In this document: positions 39,904-47,732 of the stretch, in pieces
Layout: the number at the start of each line of letters is the position of its first letter
Position numbering within the stretch: position 1 is the stretch's first letter
NCBI GenBank assembly: GCA_900318645.1
Contig: ONLH01000020.1
Coordinates: forward strand, 1-55,799
From: an uncultured Prevotellaceae bacterium
GTDB taxonomy: Bacteria; Bacteroidota; Bacteroidia; Bacteroidales; Muribaculaceae
DNA: 55,799 bases
Direction of reading: 5' to 3'
Position numbers and translations under genes: made by a program
The notes under the pieces: model-generated
What the model was told of the DNA's origin: nothing
What the model saw: only the letters and a program-made list of their open reading frames with translations
Databases searched by the model: none

Positions 39904-42315
39904 TTATTCCCATTCACCAAGCAATATGTAATTGATCAGTGCTGTCACATCATCGATATTGACGCGGCCATTATTATCGCAGTCAGCATTAGGTGTAGCA
40001 TTGCCCGTGAGCAAGACATCAATGAGTGCAGTCACGTCATCAACCGTCACGTTTCCGTTGCCGTCAACATCACCGCGCAGATTCTCACCAGCCTTGAGAA
40101 CAACCTCCTTGGTATTACTCCAGTTGCTTTCCGTACCATTGACATACAGAGCTTTCACACGATACAGATAAGGAGAAGCGGGCGTGAGGCCAGTCACAGT
40201 ATAGAACATGTCAGGAGTGATGCCCTCGATCAAACGGAACTCGCTATCACCACTCTCTGAAGCCCTGAATTCAAAGGGCTCAGGATCAGTGATTTCTCCA
40301 CCGTAAATCTTGATACTCTGAATCTCAGGATAATATCCCGTGATGATCTTGACGAAGCCATGATCGCCTACAGGGAGTACTACCAGATAAGTATCAAGTT
40401 CTTTGGCCAGAACGATATCTTCAGCAGCCTCATCAGTCGTTACTGTGATTGTCGTATTCGAGCCTTTGGGATAAGCTTTAGCCTTGATGATGACACTCAC
40501 GGTACTGTAACCCATCAAATCGCAGTTGGGATTGAATGAGCAATTACGGTTAGCCGAAACGAAACCTCCATCCAGATAGAAATAATTACCGGTGAAAGTC
40601 CAGCCATCGGGCAGATAATTGGTAGCATCGGCTGCATGGTTGGTATCATCCTCAGGTACATCGCTCCAATCAGCCTCGGTGAGCAATACTACATCAGGTT
40701 TGAGTCTCACCTCAAGGGAATAGCTGAGAACGTTCTCGACGGGAGTCCTGTCGGTCCAGTCGGCACGGAACGAAGTTGACGTTACCATTGCCTGATCAGC
40801 ATCCTGCATAACCGGACGATAGAGCTCATACTCCGAAGCACCTGACAAATTGATTACAATATCATCTACACCCTCGGCACTAACAACAACGGTAGCAGTA
40901 TAATTGCCCTCGGCCTTGGGAGCATAGGTCACATTGACAGCCTCATTCACTTTACCCTCCTCATCAGGAGTGATGGAAGTCTTGTCAAGGATGAAGACGC
41001 CATTCTCGTCATTGAGTGTCAAGGTCACATCAGTATCCAGATTAGAGCCCTTCAAAGTAAATTTGGAGCTCTGGGTCTGGTTCTTGAAGCATTCCATCGA
41101 CAATTCGCTCTTATCGGTTCTGAGGCGCGGCAGTTTCAACGGGGGCTGGATGCCGATCACCATCTGCTGATACTGGTTGAAGGTTGAACCCTGGCCATTG
41201 AAAGAGTTGAGGGCATAATAGTTGTTGGAAACACCGCTCCAGCCAAAGTTGATGTGGTACTTGTTGGTGTTGGCATCATAGCCATCGACGTTAAAGGCAT
41301 GGCCACCGCCAAAGAAACCGCCAGCGATAGCACAGAACACGATGGGACGTCCCTCGACGAGCTCATCCTGCATGATGGCAGCCCATTCAGCATCGGTATA
41401 AAGGGTCGTTCCGCCGCTATAGGCGCTCGTCTTCTTGACTACGCGAACAGTCTCTTCATCATAGCCAAATAACTTGAATGCATTAGCAATCAGGATGACG
41501 CTGTCAGCATCCACACCGCTACCACCGGCAGCGCTGGTACCATAGGCCATGTGTTCGGCCTGACCCACATAACGCATCAGAGTAGCCACGGCGTTGGCCT
41601 CTTCGGTTGTATAAGAACCTGAATAGGTATCACGCATGTGCTCCCAGTCAAAAGTCACGGGAGGCAATGCTGCGACATTGACATAAGAGGCTGATCCCCA
41701 CATCGAAGTGCTCAATTCACAACGATAGGCAGGAACCTCAGGTGTCTCAAAGTCGGGATATTTCCAATAGTGGAATACCATCGCAGCCGAAGTGGCAGGA
41801 CAGCCAGTCAAGCACTGATTATTGTTGATCTTACACATGTTCCAGTAAGGCGCTTCCTGGTCCCATAAAGCGGTCAACAGGGGAGCGACACTGGGTATGC
41901 GTGCAGGAGCCATCAGCGACGGAGCCTGTGCCACCATATTTTCATGAGCCTGCAGGTATTCTATCTGCTCCTTCAACATGGCAAACAATGCCTTCATGTT
42001 GCAGGGAATGTTATTGTAATCCAAGGGATAATCACCGTAGCCCAAGATTCTCTCGGCACGGTCATCACCCGAAACTACGACATGTCCATTGCTGGTATTG
42101 AAGATATAGAACACAGGACGATCAAACATCTTGGAATTCATCTCCACATGTGCCAGCTTCATCTCTCCCGAAATGGGAGCCTTGAGCTTACCACCATACA
42201 GCTGTTGCTGAACGAACTTTTGCGCTTCGGTCTGTGCTGATCTCAAATCAACCGGAGCAGCAGTAGCCTGTGCCACCGCAAACATCAATGCGACAAAGAA
42301 TAAAATTTTTCTCAT
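39904..42315 (-). CDS. Secreted C10 peptidase with dockerin-like C-terminus (array member 1)
   Basis: 803 residues: signal peptide (1-19), Spi-type propeptide (about 20-130) and C10 peptidase domain (about 140-392), with nucleophile Cys172 in LTGCPATSAAMV and His339 in GGGHAFNVDGY, followed by INFGWSG. An Ig-like domain (about 397-495) follows. An FN3-like fold comes next, its first half near 'SFRADWTDRTPVENVLSYSL' and second half near 'EGITPDMFYTVTGLTPASPY', with an inserted cassette (DWSDV...LPDGWTF...) between. The dockerin pair is GDVDGNGNVTVDDVTALIDV and ADCDNNGRVNIDDVTALINY. The protein has a short EWE tail and no CxxC linker, unlike most paralogs. Its propeptide and catalytic domain are closest to the large peptidase at 7.7 kb (both have TSAAGGSGV and VVKKTSAYSGGTTLY or FVKKTSAYSGGTTLY). 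Confidence 0.9.
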   Translation of the reverse strand: MRKILFFVALMFAVAQATAAPVDLRSAQTEAQKFVQQQLYGGKLKAPISGEMKLAHVEMNSKMFDRPVFYIFNTSNGHVVVSGDDRAERILGYGDYPLDYNNIPCNMKALFAMLKEQIEYLQAHENMVAQAPSLMAPARIPSVAPLLTALWDQEAPYWNMCKINNNQCLTGCPATSAAMVFHYWKYPDFETPEVPAYRCELSTSMWGSASYVNVAALPPVTFDWEHMRDTYSGSYTTEEANAVATLMRYVGQAEHMAYGTSAAGGSGVDADSVILIANAFKLFGYDEETVRVVKKTSAYSGGTTLYTDAEWAAIMQDELVEGRPIVFCAIAGGFFGGGHAFNVDGYDANTNKYHINFGWSGVSNNYYALNSFNGQGSTFNQYQQMVIGIQPPLKLPRLRTDKSELSMECFKNQTQSSKFTLKGSNLDTDVTLTLNDENGVFILDKTSITPDEEGKVNEAVNVTYAPKAEGNYTATVVVSAEGVDDIVINLSGASEYELYRPVMQDADQAMVTSTSFRADWTDRTPVENVLSYSLEVRLKPDVVLLTEADWSDVPEDDTNHAADATNYLPDGWTFTGNYFYLDGGFVSANRNCSFNPNCDLMGYSTVSVIIKAKAYPKGSNTTITVTTDEAAEDIVLAKELDTYLVVLPVGDHGFVKIITGYYPEIQSIKIYGGEITDPEPFEFRASESGDSEFRLIEGITPDMFYTVTGLTPASPYLYRVKALYVNGTESNWSNTKEVVLKAGENLRGDVDGNGNVTVDDVTALIDVLLTGNATPNADCDNNGRVNIDDVTALINYILLGEWE

Positions 42316-42406
42316 AAAAAATAATATATATGTTTATAATTCTGTGAATCAGGACCTTGTGCTAAAAAAACGCCATTGCACCACGCAATGACACGAAAAA
42401 CATTCA

Positions 42407-42438
42407 CAAAAGTACATAAAAAAACGACAAATCAGCAA
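42407..42438 (-). promoter_or_regulatory. Promoter of array member 1
   Basis: On the minus strand, TTG (42438-42436), 21 bases, then TACTTTTG (42414-42407). The leader of about 85 bases holds a small hairpin (CATTGC...GCAATG, 42374-42390). Confidence 0.55.
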
Positions 42439-42542
42439 CATTTTTAAAGAAAAAAATCAAAAATAATAAATATACATTATGCAGTTTTTTCCGTGAGGTG
42501 TATTTTCATGTGTGAAAAGGGGTGAAAACATAACAGAAAAAC

Positions 42543-42584
42543 AACGGAGATGATGGCGCTTCATGACGCTCCGTCATCTCCGTT
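42543..42584 (-). terminator. Terminator of array member 2
   Basis: AACGGAGATGA (42543-42553) pairs with TCATCTCCGTT (42574-42584), with a further small stem inside. On the minus strand it is followed by GTTTTTCTGTT, a good U-tract, 25 bases after the stop. Confidence 0.88.
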
Positions 42585-42609
42585 GCTATACAACGATTCT
42601 ATCTGAAAA

Positions 42610-44985
42610 TCAATTCCCTAAGAGCAAATCAATCAGAGTGGTCACATCAAGAATGCTGATTGCTTGGTCTCCATTCACGTCGGCACATATTTCGCAAGCC
42701 TCGCCAGCACTCAACAGATAATCAATCAACCGTGACACGTCAACAATGCTCAGTTTGCCGTCATGGTCCACGTCACCAGGGCTGAAGGCATGGCCGCCGT
42801 CGACCAACGTCACCATCTCCACATTGCTCCAGTCGCTCTCGGTTCCATCAATATAGAGCGCTTTCACATGATAGAGGAACGATCCTCCAGAGGCCAAATC
42901 CTTAACAGTATAGCTCTTGCCCGCTGCAATGCCCGTGACGAGACGATAATGATCGTCACCCGCCTCAGAGGCCTGCAACGTCGTGCCCTGGGTAGCATCG
43001 CCAGCGTAGATTTTAATATTCTGTATCATCGGGTAGTAGCCTGCCTTGAATTCAATCTGCTCGGTCTCGTTACAATCAACAACGATGGTCTTGGTCTCAT
43101 AGGAATACATAAAGATGAGTTCCTGTGTTCCGTGACTGGTTGTGACATACAGTTCCGAACCATCACCATAAAAACCATAAGCTTTCGCCGTGACCTCAAT
43201 GGTCATCTTGTCATATCCCCTGATGGAAATCTCATCGGTAGTAATCGTGCTGTTGCGGCGCAGGCTGACGCAGCCACCCTCAAGGTTAAACTCACTGCCA
43301 TTGAAGGTCCAACCTTCAGGCAGATAATCGGCAGCATGCGACGCCTGATTGGCAGGCGCCATCTCAGGCAGAGAGCTGAAATCGGCCTCTTCCAACAAAC
43401 TGTAAGCGGGTTTAGCTTGTACCTCAAGGGTGTAGCTCGACACATTGTTTGATGGGGTCTCATCAGTCCATTGGGCGACAAATGACGTGAGCGTCACTCT
43501 CTCCTCGTTGACAGGCTGCATCACGGGAGGATAAATCTCAAGGGGTGCCGTGCCATTCAACGTGACCGTGACAGGATCGGTATTCCGGCTGGTACAGATG
43601 ATGGTAGCAGTATGATTACCGACAACACTTGGCGAATAGGTCACTGTCAAGTCATAACCAGCCTCGGCCAGATCTCGAGCCACAGTTACTGCATCGACAG
43701 TAAACACCCCGTCAGGATCGTTCAAGGCCAATGTCACGTCATCGGTGAGGTTGGTTCCCTTGAGGCTAATGGTTGCCGTAACGGTTTGATTGATATAACT
43801 CTGCATTTCAACCACTGTAGGATACACCTGAAGGCGAGGGTTCATATAATCTTCAGGCGGCTGAATGCCGATGACCATCTGCTGCGCTGTGCCGAAGGTA
43901 TACCCCTGGTAGGTGAACGCATGCAAGGCAAAGTTTCCGTTTCCCCTGCCGTTCCAGCCCCAATTGATGTGATAAGTGTCGCTCATCGCATCATATCCAT
44001 CAACATTGAAGGCGTGTCCAGCGCCAGTCGTGTTATCGTAGGCGCAATACACGATGGGGCGACCGGCTGTCAATTCGTTTTGAATCAACGCTGACCATTG
44101 GGCATCACTGTAATTCTCATAGCCCAACTCATCGGACTTGAAAAGCATCTGAGCATCAGGATCGTATTCAAAATGCTTGACGGCACGCAGGATGTCCTGC
44201 AGATAGGCACCACTGCCCGAAATCGTGTAATCCATCTCCTCGGCCTGACCTATATAACGCATCAAGTGGGCGACGGCCGTGGCTTGGGTCTCGGTATAGT
44301 TGCCCCCAGCATAGTTGTCAATCATATTGCTCCAGTCAAACACCGTGGGAGGCAGTTCGGGTTGCACCACACCGTAAGAAGGCATCTGGTAGGACGGCAC
44401 TGCCGGGGTCTGCTGCTTGGGGTATTTCCAGTAATGGAACACCATTGCCAGCGACGTTGCAGGGCAACCTGTGTAGCAGGTGTCGGTGCCAAAGGCGGGG
44501 CACTCATTCCAGTAGGGTGCATTCTGGCTCCAATTGGCGGTAATGAGCGGATTGACCGACAGGCTGGCGCGCTGCGGAGCATTCAAGGAAGGTCTCGACA
44601 CCTGAATGCTTGGGTTGGCTTGAAGAAATTCCATTTGACGTTTATAACATGACAGCCAGTACTTCATGTTTCCTGGCAGATTGTTCATGTCAATGGGGCC
44701 GTCACCGTAGGCCAGTACCTCCTGAGCCCGGTCATCGCCCGCGACAATCACAAAGCAATTACTGGCATTGAAGATATAATAGGCAGGAGTCGTTGCTGAC
44801 TTGGAGTTCCATTCGACATGAGCCAGTTGAAGGCTACCTTGTGCTGGTGCCATCATTATGCCAGTGGCGGACCGGCCAGCAATGAAATGGAATGCAGCGG
44901 CTTGAGCTGCTTTCTCATCAACATGGGCAGTCCAAGCTTGAGTTGCCGCCAACAACATGACGGCAAGGAAAAGGATTCTTTTCAT
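42610..44985 (-). CDS. Secreted C10 peptidase with dockerin-like C-terminus (array member 2)
   Basis: 791 residues with the shared plan. The signal peptide is MKRILFLAVMLLAATQAWTA. The active site is Cys174 (YTGCPATSLAMV) and His324 (GAGHAFNVDGY), with INWGWNG after it. The Ig-like domain begins at about 'PRLQVYPTVVEMQSYINQTV', and the FN3 halves flank the 'LPEGWTFNGSEF' cassette. The dockerin pair is GDVDHDGKLSIVDVSRLIDY and ADVNGDQAISILDVTTLIDL, with CEIC in the linker. It may be kept inactive by the propeptide until secretion, as in SpeB. It has its own terminator. I see no perfect promoter in its 150-base upstream gap, which begins with the terminator of member 3. Confidence 0.9.
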   Translation of the reverse strand: MKRILFLAVMLLAATQAWTAHVDEKAAQAAAFHFIAGRSATGIMMAPAQGSLQLAHVEWNSKSATTPAYYIFNASNCFVIVAGDDRAQEVLAYGDGPIDMNNLPGNMKYWLSCYKRQMEFLQANPSIQVSRPSLNAPQRASLSVNPLITANWSQNAPYWNECPAFGTDTCYTGCPATSLAMVFHYWKYPKQQTPAVPSYQMPSYGVVQPELPPTVFDWSNMIDNYAGGNYTETQATAVAHLMRYIGQAEEMDYTISGSGAYLQDILRAVKHFEYDPDAQMLFKSDELGYENYSDAQWSALIQNELTAGRPIVYCAYDNTTGAGHAFNVDGYDAMSDTYHINWGWNGRGNGNFALHAFTYQGYTFGTAQQMVIGIQPPEDYMNPRLQVYPTVVEMQSYINQTVTATISLKGTNLTDDVTLALNDPDGVFTVDAVTVARDLAEAGYDLTVTYSPSVVGNHTATIICTSRNTDPVTVTLNGTAPLEIYPPVMQPVNEERVTLTSFVAQWTDETPSNNVSSYTLEVQAKPAYSLLEEADFSSLPEMAPANQASHAADYLPEGWTFNGSEFNLEGGCVSLRRNSTITTDEISIRGYDKMTIEVTAKAYGFYGDGSELYVTTSHGTQELIFMYSYETKTIVVDCNETEQIEFKAGYYPMIQNIKIYAGDATQGTTLQASEAGDDHYRLVTGIAAGKSYTVKDLASGGSFLYHVKALYIDGTESDWSNVEMVTLVDGGHAFSPGDVDHDGKLSIVDVSRLIDYLLSAGEACEICADVNGDQAISILDVTTLIDLLLGN

Positions 44986-45074
44986 GTAGTCCGATTTTAT
45001 TTTAAGTGTTTATGATAATAGTAGCTACAAAATCAATTCATTTCTCATGGATTTCATTCTCCAGAAGTATAAAA

Positions 45075-45106
45075 GGTGGGGCAAAAGCAAATACTATTAC
45101 CCCACC
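45075..45106 (-). terminator. Terminator of array member 3
   Basis: GGTGGGG (45075-45081) pairs with CCCCACC (45100-45106); on the minus strand CCTTTTATAC follows. It lies 30 bases after the stop at 45136. Confidence 0.8.
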
Positions 45107-45135
45107 ACCATATAACAATACTGTATCAGACCAAA

Positions 45136-47523
45136 TTAATTACTGCCCAACAGCAGGTTGATCAAGGCCGTCACATCCTCAATGCTGATGCGGGCATCAC
45201 CATTCACGTCGGCACAGGTAGTACTGATTTCTCCCTCGGACAACAGATAGCTGATAAGGTCGGTCACGTCCTGAATGCTTAACTTGCCATCGTTGTTCAC
45301 GTCACCAGGCTGGTAGCTCAGGCCGTTGTCCGACAAGATTACATAGCTGCTCTTACTCCATGGGCTAATGGTGCCGTCAATATAATGCGCCTGGACCCTG
45401 TAATAGAAAGATCCGGCAGCGGTAAGACCAGTGACGGTGTAATGCTTGTCGGTAATGCCCGTGATGAGGCGATACTCGGCGCTCCCCTCTTCGGCGATAG
45501 CACGCATCTGGGGGTGGTCCTCCTCGCCAGCATAGATCATAATGCTCTGGAACACGGGGAAATTGCTCTTACCGGCGATTGTCACTTGATCCGCCTCGCT
45601 GCAGTCCAGCACAGCCACATAGTCGGTGAATGGGGAGCCGCCAGGAGCAGAGAATTCCTGCTGATCAACACCAGTAGAAACAATGAATTTTGAACTGCTC
45701 TGGTTCATGGAAGATTTGGCCCTGACGATAACAGTTACCTTTTCATAGCCCGACAGATCATACATCGGCGAGATCAGCGAACTCCTGTTATTGATGGAAA
45801 TGCCTGCCTGCTCACACCACAAGCCGTTACCGGCAAAAGTCCACTCCTCGGGCAACAATTCCTCGGGGTAGTCGGCATAGTTGCTGGAATTCTCCACAAC
45901 ATCACTCCAATCAAGTTCACCGATAAGGGTGAAGCCGGGTCTGGTATTCACCTCAAGGGTATAGCTATCTACATACTTATCGGTAGTCTCATCGGTCCAT
46001 TCGGCAAGGAACTCGGTCAATCCGATGCGGGCACCGTCAGCGGGAAGCATCACCGGAGTGTATACGTCAAGGGTAGCCGTTCCATTGAGAGTAATGGTCA
46101 CATCCTCGGCTTCAGGACTGCTCAAGGTAATCGTTGCGGTATTGCTGCCGCTTGCAAGCGGCGCATAGGTCACGGTAACGACCTTTCCTGAGTCCAAGTC
46201 ATTGAGTGCAACGCTGGTGGCATCCATCGAGAACACGCCATCAGGATCATCAAGCGTCATTACCACGTCATCGGTCAGGAACTTGCCGTTGACAATGAAA
46301 CTGGCCGTGGAACTCTGGTCCACAAAAGCCTCTATATCAATCTGGCGAGGTGCCACAATGATTGTTGGCGTTGTGATGGGCGGATGGATTCCGATGATCA
46401 TCTCCTGCTCGATGTTGAACGAGTAGTCCCTGTAACTGAAGGCATTCAACGCAAAGTCACCGTTGCCGAGACCACTCCAGCCCCAATTCACATGATAGGT
46501 GTCGGTAGCGGCAGTATAACCATCCACATTGAAAGCATGGCCGCTCCACCCGCGCTGGTCATTGTAGTCAAAGGCGCAATACACCACGGGGCGTCCCTCG
46601 AACAACTCATTCTGGAGTATTGCTGCCCACTCCTCGTCGGTATAGAACTCCTGCATCTCGTTGCCGAAATTATCGGCCATGGACTTCATCAGCAGATCGG
46701 CCTCCTCGTCATAGCCGAAAAACTTGACCGTACGCAAGATATCGCTGCCCCTAGCACCGCTGCCGTCCACAGAATAGTCCATGTGTTCCTCCTGGCCGAT
46801 GTAACGCATCAGCCAAGCCACGGCATCGGCCTGGGCTTCATTATAGTTGCCCTCTATATACTCGTCGAGCATATTGTCCCAATCAAATGTAATGGAAGGC
46901 AAGGCAGGCAAACTGACTACATAGTTGAATGCCGGAACCGGAGGCGTCGGTTCAACGGGGAATTTCCAGTAATAGAACACCATCGACAACGATGTGGCAG
47001 GACAACCTGTCAAGCAATATTCACCGTTGATGACGGGGCAGTGGTTCCAGTAAGGCTCAGCTTGGTCCCACAGGGCCGTGAGCATCGGGGGAACTGTCGT
47101 AGAAGCCGAACGGCCCGTTATGCGCGGCGCATCAACCTCTATGCCAGGGCGTTCCTGCAGGAAAACCATCTGACGCTTATAGGTGTTGAGCCAGTTCTTC
47201 ATGTTCTCAGGCATACGTGCAAAGTCCAACGGACGGTCGCCCCATGCCAGAATCTGGCGCGCCCTGTCATCGCCTGCAACAATGACAAAGCCTTGCTCAC
47301 TATTGAAAATATAATAAACAGCCTGGTCGGCGCGCGACGGGTTCACCTCGGTGTGAAGCAACTTCACATCAGCGGCCTTAACGGGGGTTCCACGATGCCC
47401 CGAGGGCGCGAAATCTTGCAGGAAACGCGTCGCAGCGGCTTGAGCTTGAGCGACATCAACATCGGCTGCCATCGCCGGCATCATCGCCAACAACAGCAAG
47501 GCACATAACAATAATTTCTTCAT
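45136..47523 (-). CDS. Secreted C10 peptidase with dockerin-like C-terminus (array member 3)
   Basis: 795 residues. The signal peptide is MKKLLLCALLLLAMMPAMA. The propeptide keeps the 'YYIFNSEQGFVIVAGDDRAR' core seen in all paralogs. The peptidase has Cys174 (LTGCPATSLSMV) and His329 (WSGHAFNVDGY), with VNWGWSG. It is very close to member 4 in this domain (both have KFFGYDEE and GQEEHMDYS/T). The tail carries the jelly-roll-like 'LPEEWTFAGNGLW' cassette. The dockerin pair is GDVNNDGKLSIQDVTDLISY and ADVNGDARISIEDVTALINL; the linker has only one Cys (STTC). It is the member nearest to member 4 by front end, yet it differs from it in the tail cassette. Confidence 0.9.
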   Translation of the reverse strand: MKKLLLCALLLLAMMPAMAADVDVAQAQAAATRFLQDFAPSGHRGTPVKAADVKLLHTEVNPSRADQAVYYIFNSEQGFVIVAGDDRARQILAWGDRPLDFARMPENMKNWLNTYKRQMVFLQERPGIEVDAPRITGRSASTTVPPMLTALWDQAEPYWNHCPVINGEYCLTGCPATSLSMVFYYWKFPVEPTPPVPAFNYVVSLPALPSITFDWDNMLDEYIEGNYNEAQADAVAWLMRYIGQEEHMDYSVDGSGARGSDILRTVKFFGYDEEADLLMKSMADNFGNEMQEFYTDEEWAAILQNELFEGRPVVYCAFDYNDQRGWSGHAFNVDGYTAATDTYHVNWGWSGLGNGDFALNAFSYRDYSFNIEQEMIIGIHPPITTPTIIVAPRQIDIEAFVDQSSTASFIVNGKFLTDDVVMTLDDPDGVFSMDATSVALNDLDSGKVVTVTYAPLASGSNTATITLSSPEAEDVTITLNGTATLDVYTPVMLPADGARIGLTEFLAEWTDETTDKYVDSYTLEVNTRPGFTLIGELDWSDVVENSSNYADYPEELLPEEWTFAGNGLWCEQAGISINNRSSLISPMYDLSGYEKVTVIVRAKSSMNQSSSKFIVSTGVDQQEFSAPGGSPFTDYVAVLDCSEADQVTIAGKSNFPVFQSIMIYAGEEDHPQMRAIAEEGSAEYRLITGITDKHYTVTGLTAAGSFYYRVQAHYIDGTISPWSKSSYVILSDNGLSYQPGDVNNDGKLSIQDVTDLISYLLSEGEISTTCADVNGDARISIEDVTALINLLLGSN

Positions 47524-47597
47524 ATAAATAATCGGTTAATCAGTAATACTCAATTGATGGCAACCGTCACCAGTTACAATGGTTGAAGCACGAGGCG

Positions 47598-47605
47598 CAA
47601 AGTTA
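47598..47605 (-). promoter_or_regulatory. -7 element upstream of array member 3
   Basis: On the minus strand TAACTTTG (47605-47598) matches the consensus, about 75 bases ahead of the ATG at 47523; no TTG is seen at the expected -33 distance. Confidence 0.45.
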
Positions 47606-47675
47606 CAAAAATCCATTGAAACTTTCATTACTGACTGTAATTAAAATGTAATATGGCAGGATTACCCATCAAAAA

Positions 47676-47710
47676 CTGAGGCCCAAGAGCCAAAGACACT
47701 TGAGCCCCAG
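47676..47710 (-). terminator. Terminator of array member 4
   Basis: CTGAGGCCCAAG (47676-47687) pairs with CTTGAGCCCCAG (47699-47710) with mismatches in the middle; TTTTTGATGGG follows on the minus strand. Confidence 0.78.
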
Positions 47711-47732
47711 TAGAGATAAAATGTTCAGTTCA